This document shows, one piece after another, positions 45,577 through 54,866 of a stretch of 64,000 bases of DNA. The position numbers and the translations under genes were made by a program. The notes beneath the pieces were generated by a model. It searched no databases. It saw only the letters and a program-made list of their open reading frames with translations, and was not told the origin of the DNA. The DNA lies in assembly GCA_039180675.1 (NCBI GenBank), contig JBCDDC010000014.1, positions 1 through 64,000 of the forward strand. Reading direction: 5' to 3'. Each line of letters opens with the position of its first letter. Within the stretch, counting starts at the first letter, position 1. Origin of the DNA: Thermohalobaculum sp039180675. Lineage in GTDB: Bacteria > Pseudomonadota > Alphaproteobacteria > Rhodobacterales > Rhodobacteraceae.

Positions 45577-46163
45577 TCCGCACAAAGAAGATCTTCTGAT
45601 GATCCGTCCCAGCACCTCCAGATTTCGCAGACTGCGTTTTCGGTAGCCGGACCATGCCTGCCATTGGTAAACCGTGCTCGATTTTGCAGTCGAGTTCCCG
45701 GAAGCGAGCCTTGATCGCGAAGATGAAGGTCGGGGCATCCTATCACGGCATTGCGGGACGACGTGGACACTGAGCCAACTGCTTCCTGTGCCCGATTGCG
45801 CTCCACATACCCGCTCGGCTTCACTTCTCCCGGGCCTGAATGCTGTTATCAGGTAGATAGCGACTGATTTCCGCTTGGTAGAGCGCATCGCGAGCGCCCG
45901 TCCGGCGTCGCTTAGTCAGGCCCTGGCGGTGCATTCAGAATGGCAGGGAAAAGATGCCCAGTGCAAACCCAGCGGCAGCTCCGAAAAAATGGATGGTTGT
46001 CAGCACCGCAGCAGGTTGAATTGGGTCTCCTTCTCTTTCCGGTCTTGGGGGCCTTTTCAATCACGACCACAGACTGTCGGTCTCGCCAGCAGTGCCGCTT
46101 TGAAGACCGAGCTATACGCAGCCTCTCGGCACGGTTGCATTGACTAGCTTAAACAGCGTGCCG
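45577..46163. other. Non-coding stretch after the PRMT gene
   Basis: Several short overlapping open frames but none with a ribosome site or recognisable product. It may hold decayed mobile-element sequence; nothing can be named. Confidence 0.5.
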
Positions 46164-46361
46164 TCACCGCTCCGGTCGGCCACGCGGCGGCCAGCGTCGA
46201 CCGTTCGGCCCTCGCGTAAATTCCTTGCCTGAGGGAGAAGCAACCAGCGGTGCCGACGCACCGCTTTGAAGGGCAGATGAATCTGATCCAGTCGGCGTCT
46301 CGGGCTGAGCGCAGGCGCCGATGAGTAGAACAAGTGCAACGAAGAAGAGTGATCGCATCAT
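46164..46361 (-). CDS. Small lipoprotein with Arg/Pro-rich C-terminus
   Basis: 65 aa from the ATG-ATG pair at 46361, preceded by AAAGGAGG. Signal sequence MMRSLFFVALVLLIGAC with lipobox Cys17; the mature part is Ser/Ala-rich and ends GRRWPPRGRPER. Unknown family. Its good ribosome site argues that it is expressed. Confidence 0.55.
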   Translation of the reverse strand: MMRSLFFVALVLLIGACAQPETPTGSDSSALQSGASAPLVASPSGKEFTRGPNGRRWPPRGRPER

Positions 46362-46443
46362 AGCCTCCTTTGGATGGAACAGCTCGGCAGGCGAACGGCT
46401 CCCCGCCACGGGTCATTTCGTGGCCCGCGATGATGCGGCGCAG

Positions 46444-46947
46444 TCACGTCCGTTTGCTAAGCTGCATGACGGCGACCAACACGACGCCGTAGAGCACGTG
46501 GCCGATCAAGGCGACCCATGTGATCCCGGTGAAGTTCAGGAACAACGGAAGCCCGGCAATCGCCGTGATCCCGCCGATTGCGAAGATCCAAAGACCGAAG
46601 CCGTAGAGAGCTGAGGGTAAGATCCAGCTTCCAAGGTTGCCCATGGAAAGGCGCCAGATTGGCCAAAAAATGTATAGCCACCCCACCGGATATCCGACCA
46701 GCCCAACAAGATAGAAGTGGACAAAGAATCCCGCGAAGTCGCCATTCGGCAGTCCGAAAGTACCGAGGAGGGAGCGCGCGAGGCCGTGTGGCGACAGATT
46801 GGCCCAACCGATGCCTGGACTGATGATCTGTCCCCAGAAATCGAACGCTGTGGTTGCAACAGCTCCGGCCACGAACATGAGGCCGACGGTCGATAGACTC
46901 AGCGGCGGGACAGTTGCGGGGGCGGAGGGCTGATTTGGGTTCGGCAT
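46444..46947 (-). CDS. Hypothetical membrane protein
   Basis: 167 aa with about four membrane helices (VGLMFVAGAVATTAFDFWG, FFVHFYLVGLVGYPVGWLYIFW, GLWIFAIGGITAIAG, WVALIGHVLYGVVLVAVM). GGGAG ten bases before the ATG. Divergent from a LysR regulator, which may control it. No family recognised. Confidence 0.7.
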   Translation of the reverse strand: MPNPNQPSAPATVPPLSLSTVGLMFVAGAVATTAFDFWGQIISPGIGWANLSPHGLARSLLGTFGLPNGDFAGFFVHFYLVGLVGYPVGWLYIFWPIWRLSMGNLGSWILPSALYGFGLWIFAIGGITAIAGLPLFLNFTGITWVALIGHVLYGVVLVAVMQLSKRT

Positions 46948-47218
46948 GCTCAGTCAACTCCCAGATTGCGGTCTCGGGCCCAGCTTCAACGGGTCAAGGC
47001 GCGGCGGCGGCCTGGATGTGGAAGATGTCGGCGACATACGGAACCTCATTGCTCAGGAGACACGCCGGGTGCATTCCTTTCATCCCATATTGCGTGACCG
47101 GCACACCTCTAGACCATCCTCGCGGCAAACATTGGAACGATAGCCGTTGAGTATCGGTCTCGACCTCAGTCCAGCGCTATGTTCAGGTCCCCGAAGCGAC
47201 AAAAGGGACAATGGTCAG

Positions 47219-48103
47219 ATGGAACTCCACCAGATCCGTTACTTCGTAGTCCTGGCAGAGGTGCTCAACTTCACGCGGGCAGCCGAGCACTGCCACATCT
47301 CCCAGCCGTCGCTCACCCGCGCCATCCGTAAGCTCGAAGATGAACTCGGCGGGCCTCTTTTCCGCCGCGAGGGGCGGCAGACGCATCTTACAGAGCTCGG
47401 CCGCATGGTGCGCCCGCGCTTGGAGCAGGCGTTGTCGCTGACGGAGTCTGTGCGCGCCGAGGCACTCGACTTCTCCGAAATGGTAAACGGCACGCTCACA
47501 CTCGGCTGCATGTGCACCATCGCGCCCTCGAGCGTGATCAGCTTGATTGAGTTCTTCAGCCAGCAGGCGCCACAGCTGAGCCTCAATCTGCGCGAAGCCT
47601 CAGGCCGGAAAGTGGCGGATCTGCTGACGGCAGGAGAGATCGATGTCGCCTTGATTGCGCTGCCAGCCTACCCGGATGCGCTCAAGGCCGAACCCCTTTT
47701 CACCGAAAGTTACGTCATGACTTTTCCCGAAGGCCATCGCTTCGAGGCGATGGACTGCGTTCGGCTCGCGGATCTTGACGGCGAACGCTACCTGCGACGG
47801 CTGAACTGTGAGTATCTCGATGTTCTGGAGTTGGAAGGGCATCTTGATCCGTCAGACTTCGAGGTCCGCTTCGAGAGCGAGCACGAGAGCTGGGTACAGG
47901 CGATGGTCACGGCAGGCCTTGGCTGCGCGGTTATGCCGGAGACACTTGCCGATTATCCAGGCCTTCGCAGTCGCCCGCTCGTGGACCCGTCGATCTCGCG
48001 CACCATCTCGGTGGTGACCCGGCGCGGGCGCAAGCACACCCCTGTGGTCGACTTTTTCGTACGCCTCTGTGGAAAAATCGTCTGGCACCAGCCGAGCCAG
48101 TGA
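47219..48103 (+). CDS. LysR-family transcriptional regulator
   Basis: 294 aa from ATG 47219. Winged helix MELHQIRYFVVLAEVLNFTRAAEHCHISQPSLTRAIRKLEDELG, then an effector domain with LTLGCMCTIAPSSVI and a conserved C-terminal GLGCAVMPE. Related to the CynR/HdfR-like group with N-terminal ELHQLRYF. The divergent membrane-protein gene is the closest target. Confidence 0.88.
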   Translation: MELHQIRYFVVLAEVLNFTRAAEHCHISQPSLTRAIRKLEDELGGPLFRREGRQTHLTELGRMVRPRLEQALSLTESVRAEALDFSEMVNGTLTLGCMCTIAPSSVISLIEFFSQQAPQLSLNLREASGRKVADLLTAGEIDVALIALPAYPDALKAEPLFTESYVMTFPEGHRFEAMDCVRLADLDGERYLRRLNCEYLDVLELEGHLDPSDFEVRFESEHESWVQAMVTAGLGCAVMPETLADYPGLRSRPLVDPSISRTISVVTRRGRKHTPVVDFFVRLCGKIVWHQPSQ

Positions 48104-48640
48104 GGCCCGTTTTGGGTGCCAGTTAATCGCCTCACTTGGGATGCACGCGTGCAAGGCGCAAACACGATCGCCGCCGCCATCACCGGGCGGTTGAGGTGAT
48201 GTCGTGAGAGCCACTAGGTCTGCCCGCCCCAGACCATCTTTAAGGGATGATTATAAGCCCAGATGTACCCGCGCGGCTGGCCGAGGCCCCACCATCACCG
48301 TTGAGTACAGGTAGCCGAAAAACTCTTGGTGCAGGACTCTGCCCCAACCGCAATTGATCCCGGAAAGGCTTCGAAGCTGGTCTTGGACCCGTTTCTGGTC
48401 CAACCGTCATGCGATCTTTCGGGCTTGGTTGCGCTGGCCCGCGAACTCGGCCCGCAACAAGCTGCCAAGTGCTGAATACTGGCGGTTTCGGCGGCAGTCA
48501 TCGCAGTGACGGTAATACGCCCAGTTAACTCCGCCTTAGTGTTTCCAACCCGTTTTCGTACGGAGGCAATCATCGCGTGTTGTATTTTTGCCTAGTAGCC
48601 CTTTAGAGCCCCACTGGTTGGGGAACTGGACAGGAGTGAC
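48104..48640. other. Non-coding region with a possible GFA-gene scrap
   Basis: No intact gene. On the minus strand, 48485-48527 reads YYRHCDDCRRN, the zinc motif of GFA proteins, sharing 20 identical bases with the gene at 29982; no other GFA sequence is preserved around it. Confidence 0.4.
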
Positions 48641-48644
48641 AGAT
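48618..48644 (+). repeat. 27-nt repeat at IS-scar edge, copy 1
   Basis: 26 of 27 bases, including CTGGACAGGAGTGACAGAT, recur at 51305-51331. Probably the left end of an IS3-type element, including the ribosome site of its orfA. Confidence 0.6.
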
Positions 48645-49376
48645 CGCAGGGAAGCGTCATACGGACAAGGATTATTTGAGGTTGCCGCGCGAGATCGACG
48701 GGCGTCGGGCCACGAGGTCACCGGGGCATGCCGCGAAGCCGGGATCAGCGATGGGACGTAATATAATGAGTCCTAGTCACGCCATTGGTCCGAGCACAAT
48801 GGCGAGCGGCGCGAGAAGGGATTGCAGTTCCCGGAGCAATACAAAAAGCGCAAGCGGATCTATCTTCACGACGCCCCCATCATCCGATTGCGGCCGTTCT
48901 ACGCGAACCACATCTTGTCGGTGGACGTTCGCCACCGTCGCTCGGACCAGTGCGGCCATGCGGCACACTGCTCCACGAATAGACCCGCGAGGCGCTCAGT
49001 GTGACGGTCGTCACCAGGATGGGCCCGCATGAGGTGCTTGGGGCTCTAGCGCCTCTGATCCTGCAAAGAGGCGCACCGGACTATCTGCACTCGGATAATG
49101 GCCCCGAGTTTATCGCTGAGCCCCTGCAGAACTGGCTGAAGAGGATCGGCACCAGGCCAATCCGGATCCTGCCTGGCTCGCGGTGGGAGAACGGCTATAA
49201 CGAGCGGCTCAACGAGATCCCAAGCTGCGAAGTCCTCGATGCGGAGTGGTTTGGAAGCCGCGCCAGGCTCAGGTCATTATCGACATCTGGCTCAAGCAGT
49301 AAAATGAGATCCGCCCACATGCGGCGCTCGGTATGCGCCCACCAGTGCCTGGGACAATCTAGAGAGAGCGTGAAAT
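48640..49376 (+). pseudogene. IS3-family element remnant (orfA/orfB fragments)
   Basis: Fragments in different frames: an orfA HTH tail (GHEVTGACREAGISDGTYYN, near 48700-48765), an orfB piece RLRPFYANHILSVDV (near 48890), and HSDNGPEFIAEPLQNWLKRIGTRPIRILPGSRWENGYNERLN (49090-49215), which includes the central DDE Asp and later Glu region. Multiple frameshifts make it inactive. It is distinct from the remnant at 42846. Confidence 0.8.
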
Positions 49377-49378
49377 AG

Positions 49379-49688
49379 TGGAGCAGACAAAGAGGGATTT
49401 ACACTTTACGGTCGTGATGCACTTTGCGTTCTCGGTGAACCTTTTCGGAGCGATGATAGGTGGCGGACCGGAAACAGGGATTGATGCGCTCTTTCGAAGC
49501 TTATCAGATGCTCTGTCGAAAGGCCTGCCCATGCTGATCTAGATGCTCGCTATGCCGGCCCGAGCGGTCAAAGGAGGCAGCGTAGTGAAAGACTGCTTCG
49601 GACGTCATATCGGCCTCGGCTTCGACGGGCACGGCGACTGCGGCTACAGATTGATGTGGATTGCTTCTCTGATCCTGCACCTCGATGA
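49379..49688. other. Intergenic region, nothing recognised
   Basis: No supported gene or structure between the IS3 scar and the permease fragment. Confidence 0.5.
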
Positions 49689-50015
49689 TCATGCAGATCT
49701 GCGGCGCCGGACCAGAAGAATGACGAAAATGGCGCCAAGAGCGCCGATTACAATGCCAAGGGGCAGCTCCTGAGGCGCCAGGATCGTTCGCGCGGCGATG
49801 TCGCCAACCAGTAACAAAACAGCGCCAATGCCTGCGGATACGAGCGTCAGTGGGCCATGCAAAGGGCCGACCAAGGCGCGCGCGAGATGCGGTACCATCA
49901 GTCCGACGAAGCCGATGACGCCGGAGAGAGCGACGAAACTGGCTGTCGCGAACGCAGCCACAGGCAGGGTCAAGCCGTCCGGCACGTCTCTACTGATTGT
50001 GTTCTTGGCCTCCAA
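49689..50015 (-). pseudogene. FecCD-family ABC permease, C-terminal fragment
   Basis: About 100 residues match the C-terminal third of iron-siderophore/B12 permeases of the FecCD/BtuC family: FVALSGVIGFVGLMVPHLAR and GDIAARTILAPQELPLGIVIGALGAIFVILL. Full proteins are about 330 aa; N-terminal two-thirds and partner ATPase and binding-protein genes are absent. Confidence 0.8.
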
Positions 50016-50251
50016 TTTCTGCCGCTAGGTTTCTGATCGCCGTCCTTGTTGGTTCGCGGGGTATCTTCGCAGAGATCCTGGTCGTGCAGCCGACTTTTGA
50101 TGTGATCCGACAGATGCCCGCTTGGCACAACTGTCATGCCTGCCAGCGCATCCATTGTTAAATTGTAGCGTGTAGCGATTGCTACTGAGGGGAGCACTGA
50201 GGCGGCCCACAATCCTCGTCGACACCATTCGTAACAGCTGATGAGGATACC

Positions 50252-51268
50252 ATGCTGCCCTTCAACCCCATCCCGCCTTTGGACGTTCCGAGCGTGCCCA
50301 TCTGGGTGAGGTACTATGCCGACCTCTATGGCGACCACTACAGCGACAATGGCTTCACGACGTACTTTTACGGAAATGACCGTTTCAACATCTTTCACGG
50401 TGACGAACGCAGTGACGTTTTCTTCGGCCGTGGCGGAAACGATTGGCTGTTCGGTCACGGTGGCAATGACATACTGAACGGCGACGATGGCGATGACTAT
50501 CTGTCTGGCGGGGACGGTAATGACTTCATCTATGGCGGCGATGGCGACGACCGGAGCTATGGCGGCAGCGGCAATGACATCCTGCGGCCCGGTATGGGTG
50601 ATGATGATGCCTATGGCGGGCTAGGTGATGACACCTTTATCGCAGGCCTCGGTAGGCAATACTACAATGGTGGTTCCGGAAACGATACGGTTAGCTATGC
50701 CGAAGCAAACCGCGGCATTGGGCTGAGCCTTGATACCGGTGCGACATGGACACTTGAGACCCGAGGCGATCGGTTCGTCAGCATAGAAAATGTGATCGGG
50801 ACTGAGCACCGCGACGACATCCGCGGCGACGCGGGCGACAACGTACTTCATGGGCTCGGAGGCAGGGACTACATCTCTGGCGGTGGCGGTGATGACCAGA
50901 TTGTTGGTGGGAAGAACGACCCGTTACAGGGCGATATCTTAAGGGGTGGTGCCGGGAATGACTTCTTCTACTTCTACGAAGGCGATAGCGGCGGGTCATC
51001 AGGACAATCAGCGGATCGAATCCAGGATTTCGAGGGAGCCATTTCCCCTTCGATCCTTGCAGATGCGCTGTTCTTCGAGGTGAACGATGCTGACTATGCC
51101 GAGGACAATTGGCTAGCCGTTGACTATCTCGTCCGCAATTTCGAATGGGCCGGCACGGTCATCGCAGTCATGGATCGAGACGACACAGGCGAGGTCTACA
51201 AAGCCTATGAGGTGATTCTCGAGGGCACCGACAAGGACGCCGTCGCTGACTGGCAGATCGTATTTTGA
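50252..51268 (+). CDS. RTX (hemolysin-type calcium-binding repeat) protein
   Basis: 338 aa. GGxGxDxxx-type nonapeptide repeats fill about residues 59-105 (GRGGNDWLFGHGGNDILNG...) with more at 115-130 and 195-225, forming calcium-binding beta-rolls. No N-terminal signal; RTX proteins leave by type I secretion using C-terminal signals, and the C-terminus here (VADWQIVF) is compatible. No catalytic domain seen and no T1SS genes nearby. Its end abuts an IS110 fragment. Confidence 0.85.
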   Translation: MLPFNPIPPLDVPSVPIWVRYYADLYGDHYSDNGFTTYFYGNDRFNIFHGDERSDVFFGRGGNDWLFGHGGNDILNGDDGDDYLSGGDGNDFIYGGDGDDRSYGGSGNDILRPGMGDDDAYGGLGDDTFIAGLGRQYYNGGSGNDTVSYAEANRGIGLSLDTGATWTLETRGDRFVSIENVIGTEHRDDIRGDAGDNVLHGLGGRDYISGGGGDDQIVGGKNDPLQGDILRGGAGNDFFYFYEGDSGGSSGQSADRIQDFEGAISPSILADALFFEVNDADYAEDNWLAVDYLVRNFEWAGTVIAVMDRDDTGEVYKAYEVILEGTDKDAVADWQIVF

Positions 51269-51304
51269 GCAGTGTAGCCCAGCCCCCTAAAACTAGGCCA
51301 TAGT

Positions 51305-51331
51305 TTGGGGACCTGGACAGGAGTGACAGAT
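51305..51331 (+). repeat. 27-nt repeat at IS-scar edge, copy 2
   Basis: Matches 48618-48644 in 26 of 27 positions. It lies between the RTX gene and the IS110 fragment, at the point where IS110 homology stops. Confidence 0.6.
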
Positions 51332-51356
51332 GGCACAGTCCCAAGGGACTGGGCCA

Positions 51357-51596
51357 AGGCTCGAACCCGAGCCGCTGCAGCGCTTGACTGACAAAGTGGG
51401 CGCTCAGACAGGCCTTAATACCCATGACACATCGTGGTAGCTGGTCGAGGGTCTGAGGTAGGGAGATGCGCTTGATCTTGATGCGCAATACGTGCTTGCC
51501 GCCTTCATCGAAGCCGACGAGGTGGAACTTGTCCTTTCCAATGTCGATGCCGACGACCGAAAGCTCTGCGGGATCTGAAAGTCGTTGATTGGACAT
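51357..51596 (-). pseudogene. IS110-family transposase, N-terminal fragment
   Basis: 80 codons from ATG 51596 match the N-terminal DEDD domain of IS110 transposases: VVGIDIGKDKFHLVGFD (first catalytic Asp), then LPRCVMGIKACLSAHFVSQALQRLGFEP. The rest of the enzyme is absent and the frame continues into unrelated sequence. Confidence 0.8.
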
Positions 51597-51686
51597 GGCC
51601 GCTGCTCGCAGCTTCTCGAAAAGTTCTGAGAGGTTAAAGTGCGGCAATCATGAAATGTGCTTTGATAGAGGCGCAGGTCGGATTGT

Positions 51687-53192
51687 TTACGGCAGACGCC
51701 CGTCGCAGCTGCCAAGTTCTCGTGGCGATACCGGCGTCAGGTCCGAAATGTCACTCCATCGCGCAAAGCTCACTCGGCTCTCGAGGAGCGAGACGGGCTC
51801 GGTGCCGATCTCGTCCCAGATCAGGCGGTAGAGGTTCACGAGATTGAAGGGAGCCGCCGTCGCCGCGCTTAGGCGCGCCTGAAGCCCTGGCAGGTCGGAG
51901 CGCACTGCGAGGAAAGGGCGCATACGCTCGGCGAGGCAGCTTCGCTCCGCCTCCTCGTGGTCGAAGTAGGCCCCTGGACCGTGGTCGCCGTGCAGAATCA
52001 CGATCATCGGTGTCTCGGGCAGTGCGTCAATCTGATTAAGCAATTGGGCATTCACGTAATTCAGCTTCTCGACATAGCCGGCCTTGTAGGCGGTGCGACG
52101 ATCTTCCTGCCCGCGTACGAAGTGCGAGCCGTCCGAGAGCCCCCTGGTCAGCGACGCCCGGGTACTGCCGTCTGCGGCAACCGAGAAAGGCGGATGAGGC
52201 GCGAGGATGTGCTGGTAGAGGAAGAACGGAGGTTCGAGGCGATGTGCGTTGCCGGGGTCGAAAGCGGCCTCCAGAAGCTCGCGGTGATAGCTGCGCACAA
52301 GCCCTGGCCAAAAGCGGAGAACATGAGTCTCGAGCACCCCCTTCCAGGGCAGGGGCGGCGACAACCGTGTCGCGTCCTCAAAATCGACCAGCGGATAATC
52401 GCTTGAGACAAAACCGATTGTGTGGCCCGCCTCACGGAAGGCGTCGATCACGGGACCGCCGCCAACCGCGGCCCCAAGCATGCGCCGCGCGGTACGATCG
52501 CCGAGATCACCCTGATCGAAAGGGCCGGCATAGTCGCCCTGCATGATCGAGGGCATAACTAGCAACGTTTGGTTGTAGGGGCTGACTGCCTCTTCAAAGA
52601 CTGTGAAGCCGCGCGACTCGAGGGCTGTCTCAAAGGCTTCGTTGTTGTGGCCATAGAGCTCGGCCAGGATGTCGCTGTCGCCGTAGCCGTCGAGCACGAC
52701 GTGCAGGATCGACGGGGTCTCGGCGAGCGCGGACGGCTCAAAGCCGCTGGCGCGCGGGATCTCTACCTCGGCAGCTGCTGGTGGGAAGACCGCGCCGACG
52801 AACGCATGGGCCTGCATCGCCGCAGGCACCACGACCGCGAGGGCAACGGCATTGGTGACAGCCGTTGCAATCGCTGTCGAGCGCGCGCGGTCAATCAGCC
52901 GCGCGACAAGCAAGATCGCCAGAACGAGCCCGGCGAGGAGCGGCTGGTAGGGCACGAGCGCCGCTGCGGCTAGCAGCGCCATGGCAACCTCGGTCGAGCC
53001 GGTACGTGGCAAGAACTGCCTGAGCAGGAGATACAACAGGATGGCTCCCACAAGGTATAGTGCCGTCGCCCGGTAGAGATCGACTTCCTCAAAAATATAG
53101 GTGAAGGACACGAACTCTCGGTATGGTATGAGCCCGACCAGCAGCATGGCGCCGAAGGGGAACAGCAGAAGCGCCCTAAGGTTCGCCTTCAT
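51687..53192 (-). CDS. Membrane-anchored sulfatase/alkaline-phosphatase-superfamily protein
   Basis: 501 aa from ATG 53192, which overlaps the upstream stop (ATGA). Four to five N-terminal membrane helices (about residues 5-140) are followed by a sulfatase-like catalytic domain: ILHVVLDGYGD (metal Asp), SPYNQTLLVMPSIMQGD (nucleophile region) and VILHGDHGPGAYFD (metal Asp-His). The layout resembles LtaS-like phosphotransferases acting on surface glycans or lipids. Last gene of a three-gene operon. Confidence 0.82.
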   Translation of the reverse strand: MKANLRALLLFPFGAMLLVGLIPYREFVSFTYIFEEVDLYRATALYLVGAILLYLLLRQFLPRTGSTEVAMALLAAAALVPYQPLLAGLVLAILLVARLIDRARSTAIATAVTNAVALAVVVPAAMQAHAFVGAVFPPAAAEVEIPRASGFEPSALAETPSILHVVLDGYGDSDILAELYGHNNEAFETALESRGFTVFEEAVSPYNQTLLVMPSIMQGDYAGPFDQGDLGDRTARRMLGAAVGGGPVIDAFREAGHTIGFVSSDYPLVDFEDATRLSPPLPWKGVLETHVLRFWPGLVRSYHRELLEAAFDPGNAHRLEPPFFLYQHILAPHPPFSVAADGSTRASLTRGLSDGSHFVRGQEDRRTAYKAGYVEKLNYVNAQLLNQIDALPETPMIVILHGDHGPGAYFDHEEAERSCLAERMRPFLAVRSDLPGLQARLSAATAAPFNLVNLYRLIWDEIGTEPVSLLESRVSFARWSDISDLTPVSPRELGSCDGRLP

Positions 53193-54592
53193 GTACGGTC
53201 CCACCAGTAGAGACGGCGCCCATCGGCGGTCACATCAAAGCTTTTCTCGATGCGGGCATGGCTGGCGAGTGCGGCCTCAAAAGCCTCGCGGCCATAGTCG
53301 GCGAAGACGTCCTCGCGCATCGCCAACATGCGCTGCACAGTTGGATCGTCCTTCTCGACAAACTCAAGGAGCCCGACCGGAGCGGTGCCGACGATCCAGC
53401 GCACGGTTTCGCCGAGCGGGACGTTGCGCCCGATCGCGAGATGATGCTCAAAGGCGAGCGCTACCGTCGCGTCGGCGCGCGCCCTGGCGCCGAAGCCACG
53501 CCGCTCGCCCTGGCTCCAGCCCTGGTCCGGCGAGGGGTTGGCGGCATCGAGGAAGAGCGGCAGCAGGTTGCGCTTCTCCGCTCGAGCCCGCGCGTAGGCT
53601 TTGTCGATCGCGGCGACATCGAAGTCGAAGCCAACCGCGAAGCCCGCGCCCGCCTCGAGCGCTGCCACCGAGTAATCCCCCCGGTTGGCGCCAAGATCGA
53701 AGAGGAGTTCCGGCTTCACCGCCTCCGCAAACTGTGCCACGAGGCGCCGCTTCTCCTCCGCCTCTGCGCCTGTGTAGGTGTTCTGATCAGCGTAGGTGCC
53801 CCAGGTCGTCGCGTCCTGCCCCCGCGGCACCAGCCTCGCTATCCAGCGCCGAAGTTGGGAGAGTATGCCCTTGTAGCCCGCGCGGGAGAGGCCGCGGCGC
53901 TCGTCGAGGCGCTTCACCCGACCCTCCCCGGCGGCTTTGGTTTGCAACCGGTTCGGCAGGATCGCGTGTGACAGCATGTTAAGTGACAGCCGGTCCCGCG
54001 CGCCGAGCAACTTCACGAAATCGGCCCCCGGAATGCCCTCGAGCGTGCCGCGGTACCAAGAGTTGTGTGCGATCCCAAATCGCGCGTGCAAGAGCAGCGG
54101 AAAGAGGAACTGCTCGCAGAACTGGCGGTGACCCAACCAGTACTCACCTTCTGCGTAGGGGCGGAAGGAGAGATGATCGATGAAGACCGGGCGTGGGCCG
54201 ACGAACTGAATATTATAGGCCGAGGCGTCCGACAGGGCGACGCCAGCATCCAAAGCCTCGATCGCTATGTCGAGATGCAGGAGCGCTGCGTCCTTCAGCA
54301 TCGCGAAGGACCATTCGTAGGGATGTGAGACGTAGGGCAGTCGCGGATGCTCGAGCACCCGCTCGGGCTCGCCGAGGCGGGCATGGATTGCTGGATCGAC
54401 GATCTCCTCCATGCCGAGGAGGCGCCCGTCGGTGATCAGGCGTTCGCGCAGCCCGGTGGACTGCACAGCCTCGAAGGCAGCAACACCGTGCTTCGTGACG
54501 GTTCGGATGATGCGTCCATCAAGCTCGTGCACGTAGCCAGAGGGGTCCCTGAAGGAGCCGCCCTCTTGGGTGCCGTTGCCAAGGGCGGTCAT
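53189..54592 (-). CDS. NoeA-like SAM-dependent methyltransferase
   Basis: 467 aa from ATG 54592 (MTALGNGTQE). N-terminal half is a fold with FIDHLSFRPYAEGEYWLGHRQFCEQFLFPLLL; the C-terminal half holds a class I methyltransferase motif LLFDLGANRGDYSVAALEAG and VALAFEHHLAIG. It resembles the nodulation protein NoeA family, whose substrate is unknown. Position between a small membrane protein and a sulfatase-like enzyme suggests envelope or exopolysaccharide modification. Confidence 0.75.
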   Translation of the reverse strand: MTALGNGTQEGGSFRDPSGYVHELDGRIIRTVTKHGVAAFEAVQSTGLRERLITDGRLLGMEEIVDPAIHARLGEPERVLEHPRLPYVSHPYEWSFAMLKDAALLHLDIAIEALDAGVALSDASAYNIQFVGPRPVFIDHLSFRPYAEGEYWLGHRQFCEQFLFPLLLHARFGIAHNSWYRGTLEGIPGADFVKLLGARDRLSLNMLSHAILPNRLQTKAAGEGRVKRLDERRGLSRAGYKGILSQLRRWIARLVPRGQDATTWGTYADQNTYTGAEAEEKRRLVAQFAEAVKPELLFDLGANRGDYSVAALEAGAGFAVGFDFDVAAIDKAYARARAEKRNLLPLFLDAANPSPDQGWSQGERRGFGARARADATVALAFEHHLAIGRNVPLGETVRWIVGTAPVGLLEFVEKDDPTVQRMLAMREDVFADYGREAFEAALASHARIEKSFDVTADGRRLYWWDRT

Positions 54593-54617
54593 GTCCCGCG
54601 TGTACGGGCCAAAGATC

Positions 54618-54866
54618 TCAGCGCTCGCCGTCGATGCTCTTTGGGTCGCCGACGCCCTCGTCGCGACCAAGGAAATTGCGCACATAGCCCTTGAACTTGT
54701 CCAAGTAGAAGGCGCCAAAGGTTGCCGCCGCAGCGATTGCGCCGAGTACCGACTGGATGATGATAGAGCCCGTGCCGGGATCGATATAGGCGTGTGCCGT
54801 ACCCGTTCCCGCTACCGTGTAAAGAGCCGCGAGCGCGGCAATTCCCGCTCCGTATGTGGCCCGCAT
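54618..54866 (-). CDS. Small membrane protein with YIDPGTGS motif
   Basis: 82 aa. Signal peptide or first helix to about residue 26, then YIDPGTGSIIIQSVLGAIAAAATFGAFYLDKFK, a motif seen in small proteins encoded beside polysaccharide or NoeA-like genes. First gene of the operon running to 51687. Function unknown. Confidence 0.75.
   Translation of the reverse strand: MRATYGAGIAALAALYTVAGTGTAHAYIDPGTGSIIIQSVLGAIAAAATFGAFYLDKFKGYVRNFLGRDEGVGDPKSIDGER

Noticed and set aside
45454..45888. 144-codon minus-strand frame after the PRMT gene
   Set aside because: Overlaps the PRMT 3' end, low complexity, no recognisable transposase or other motif.
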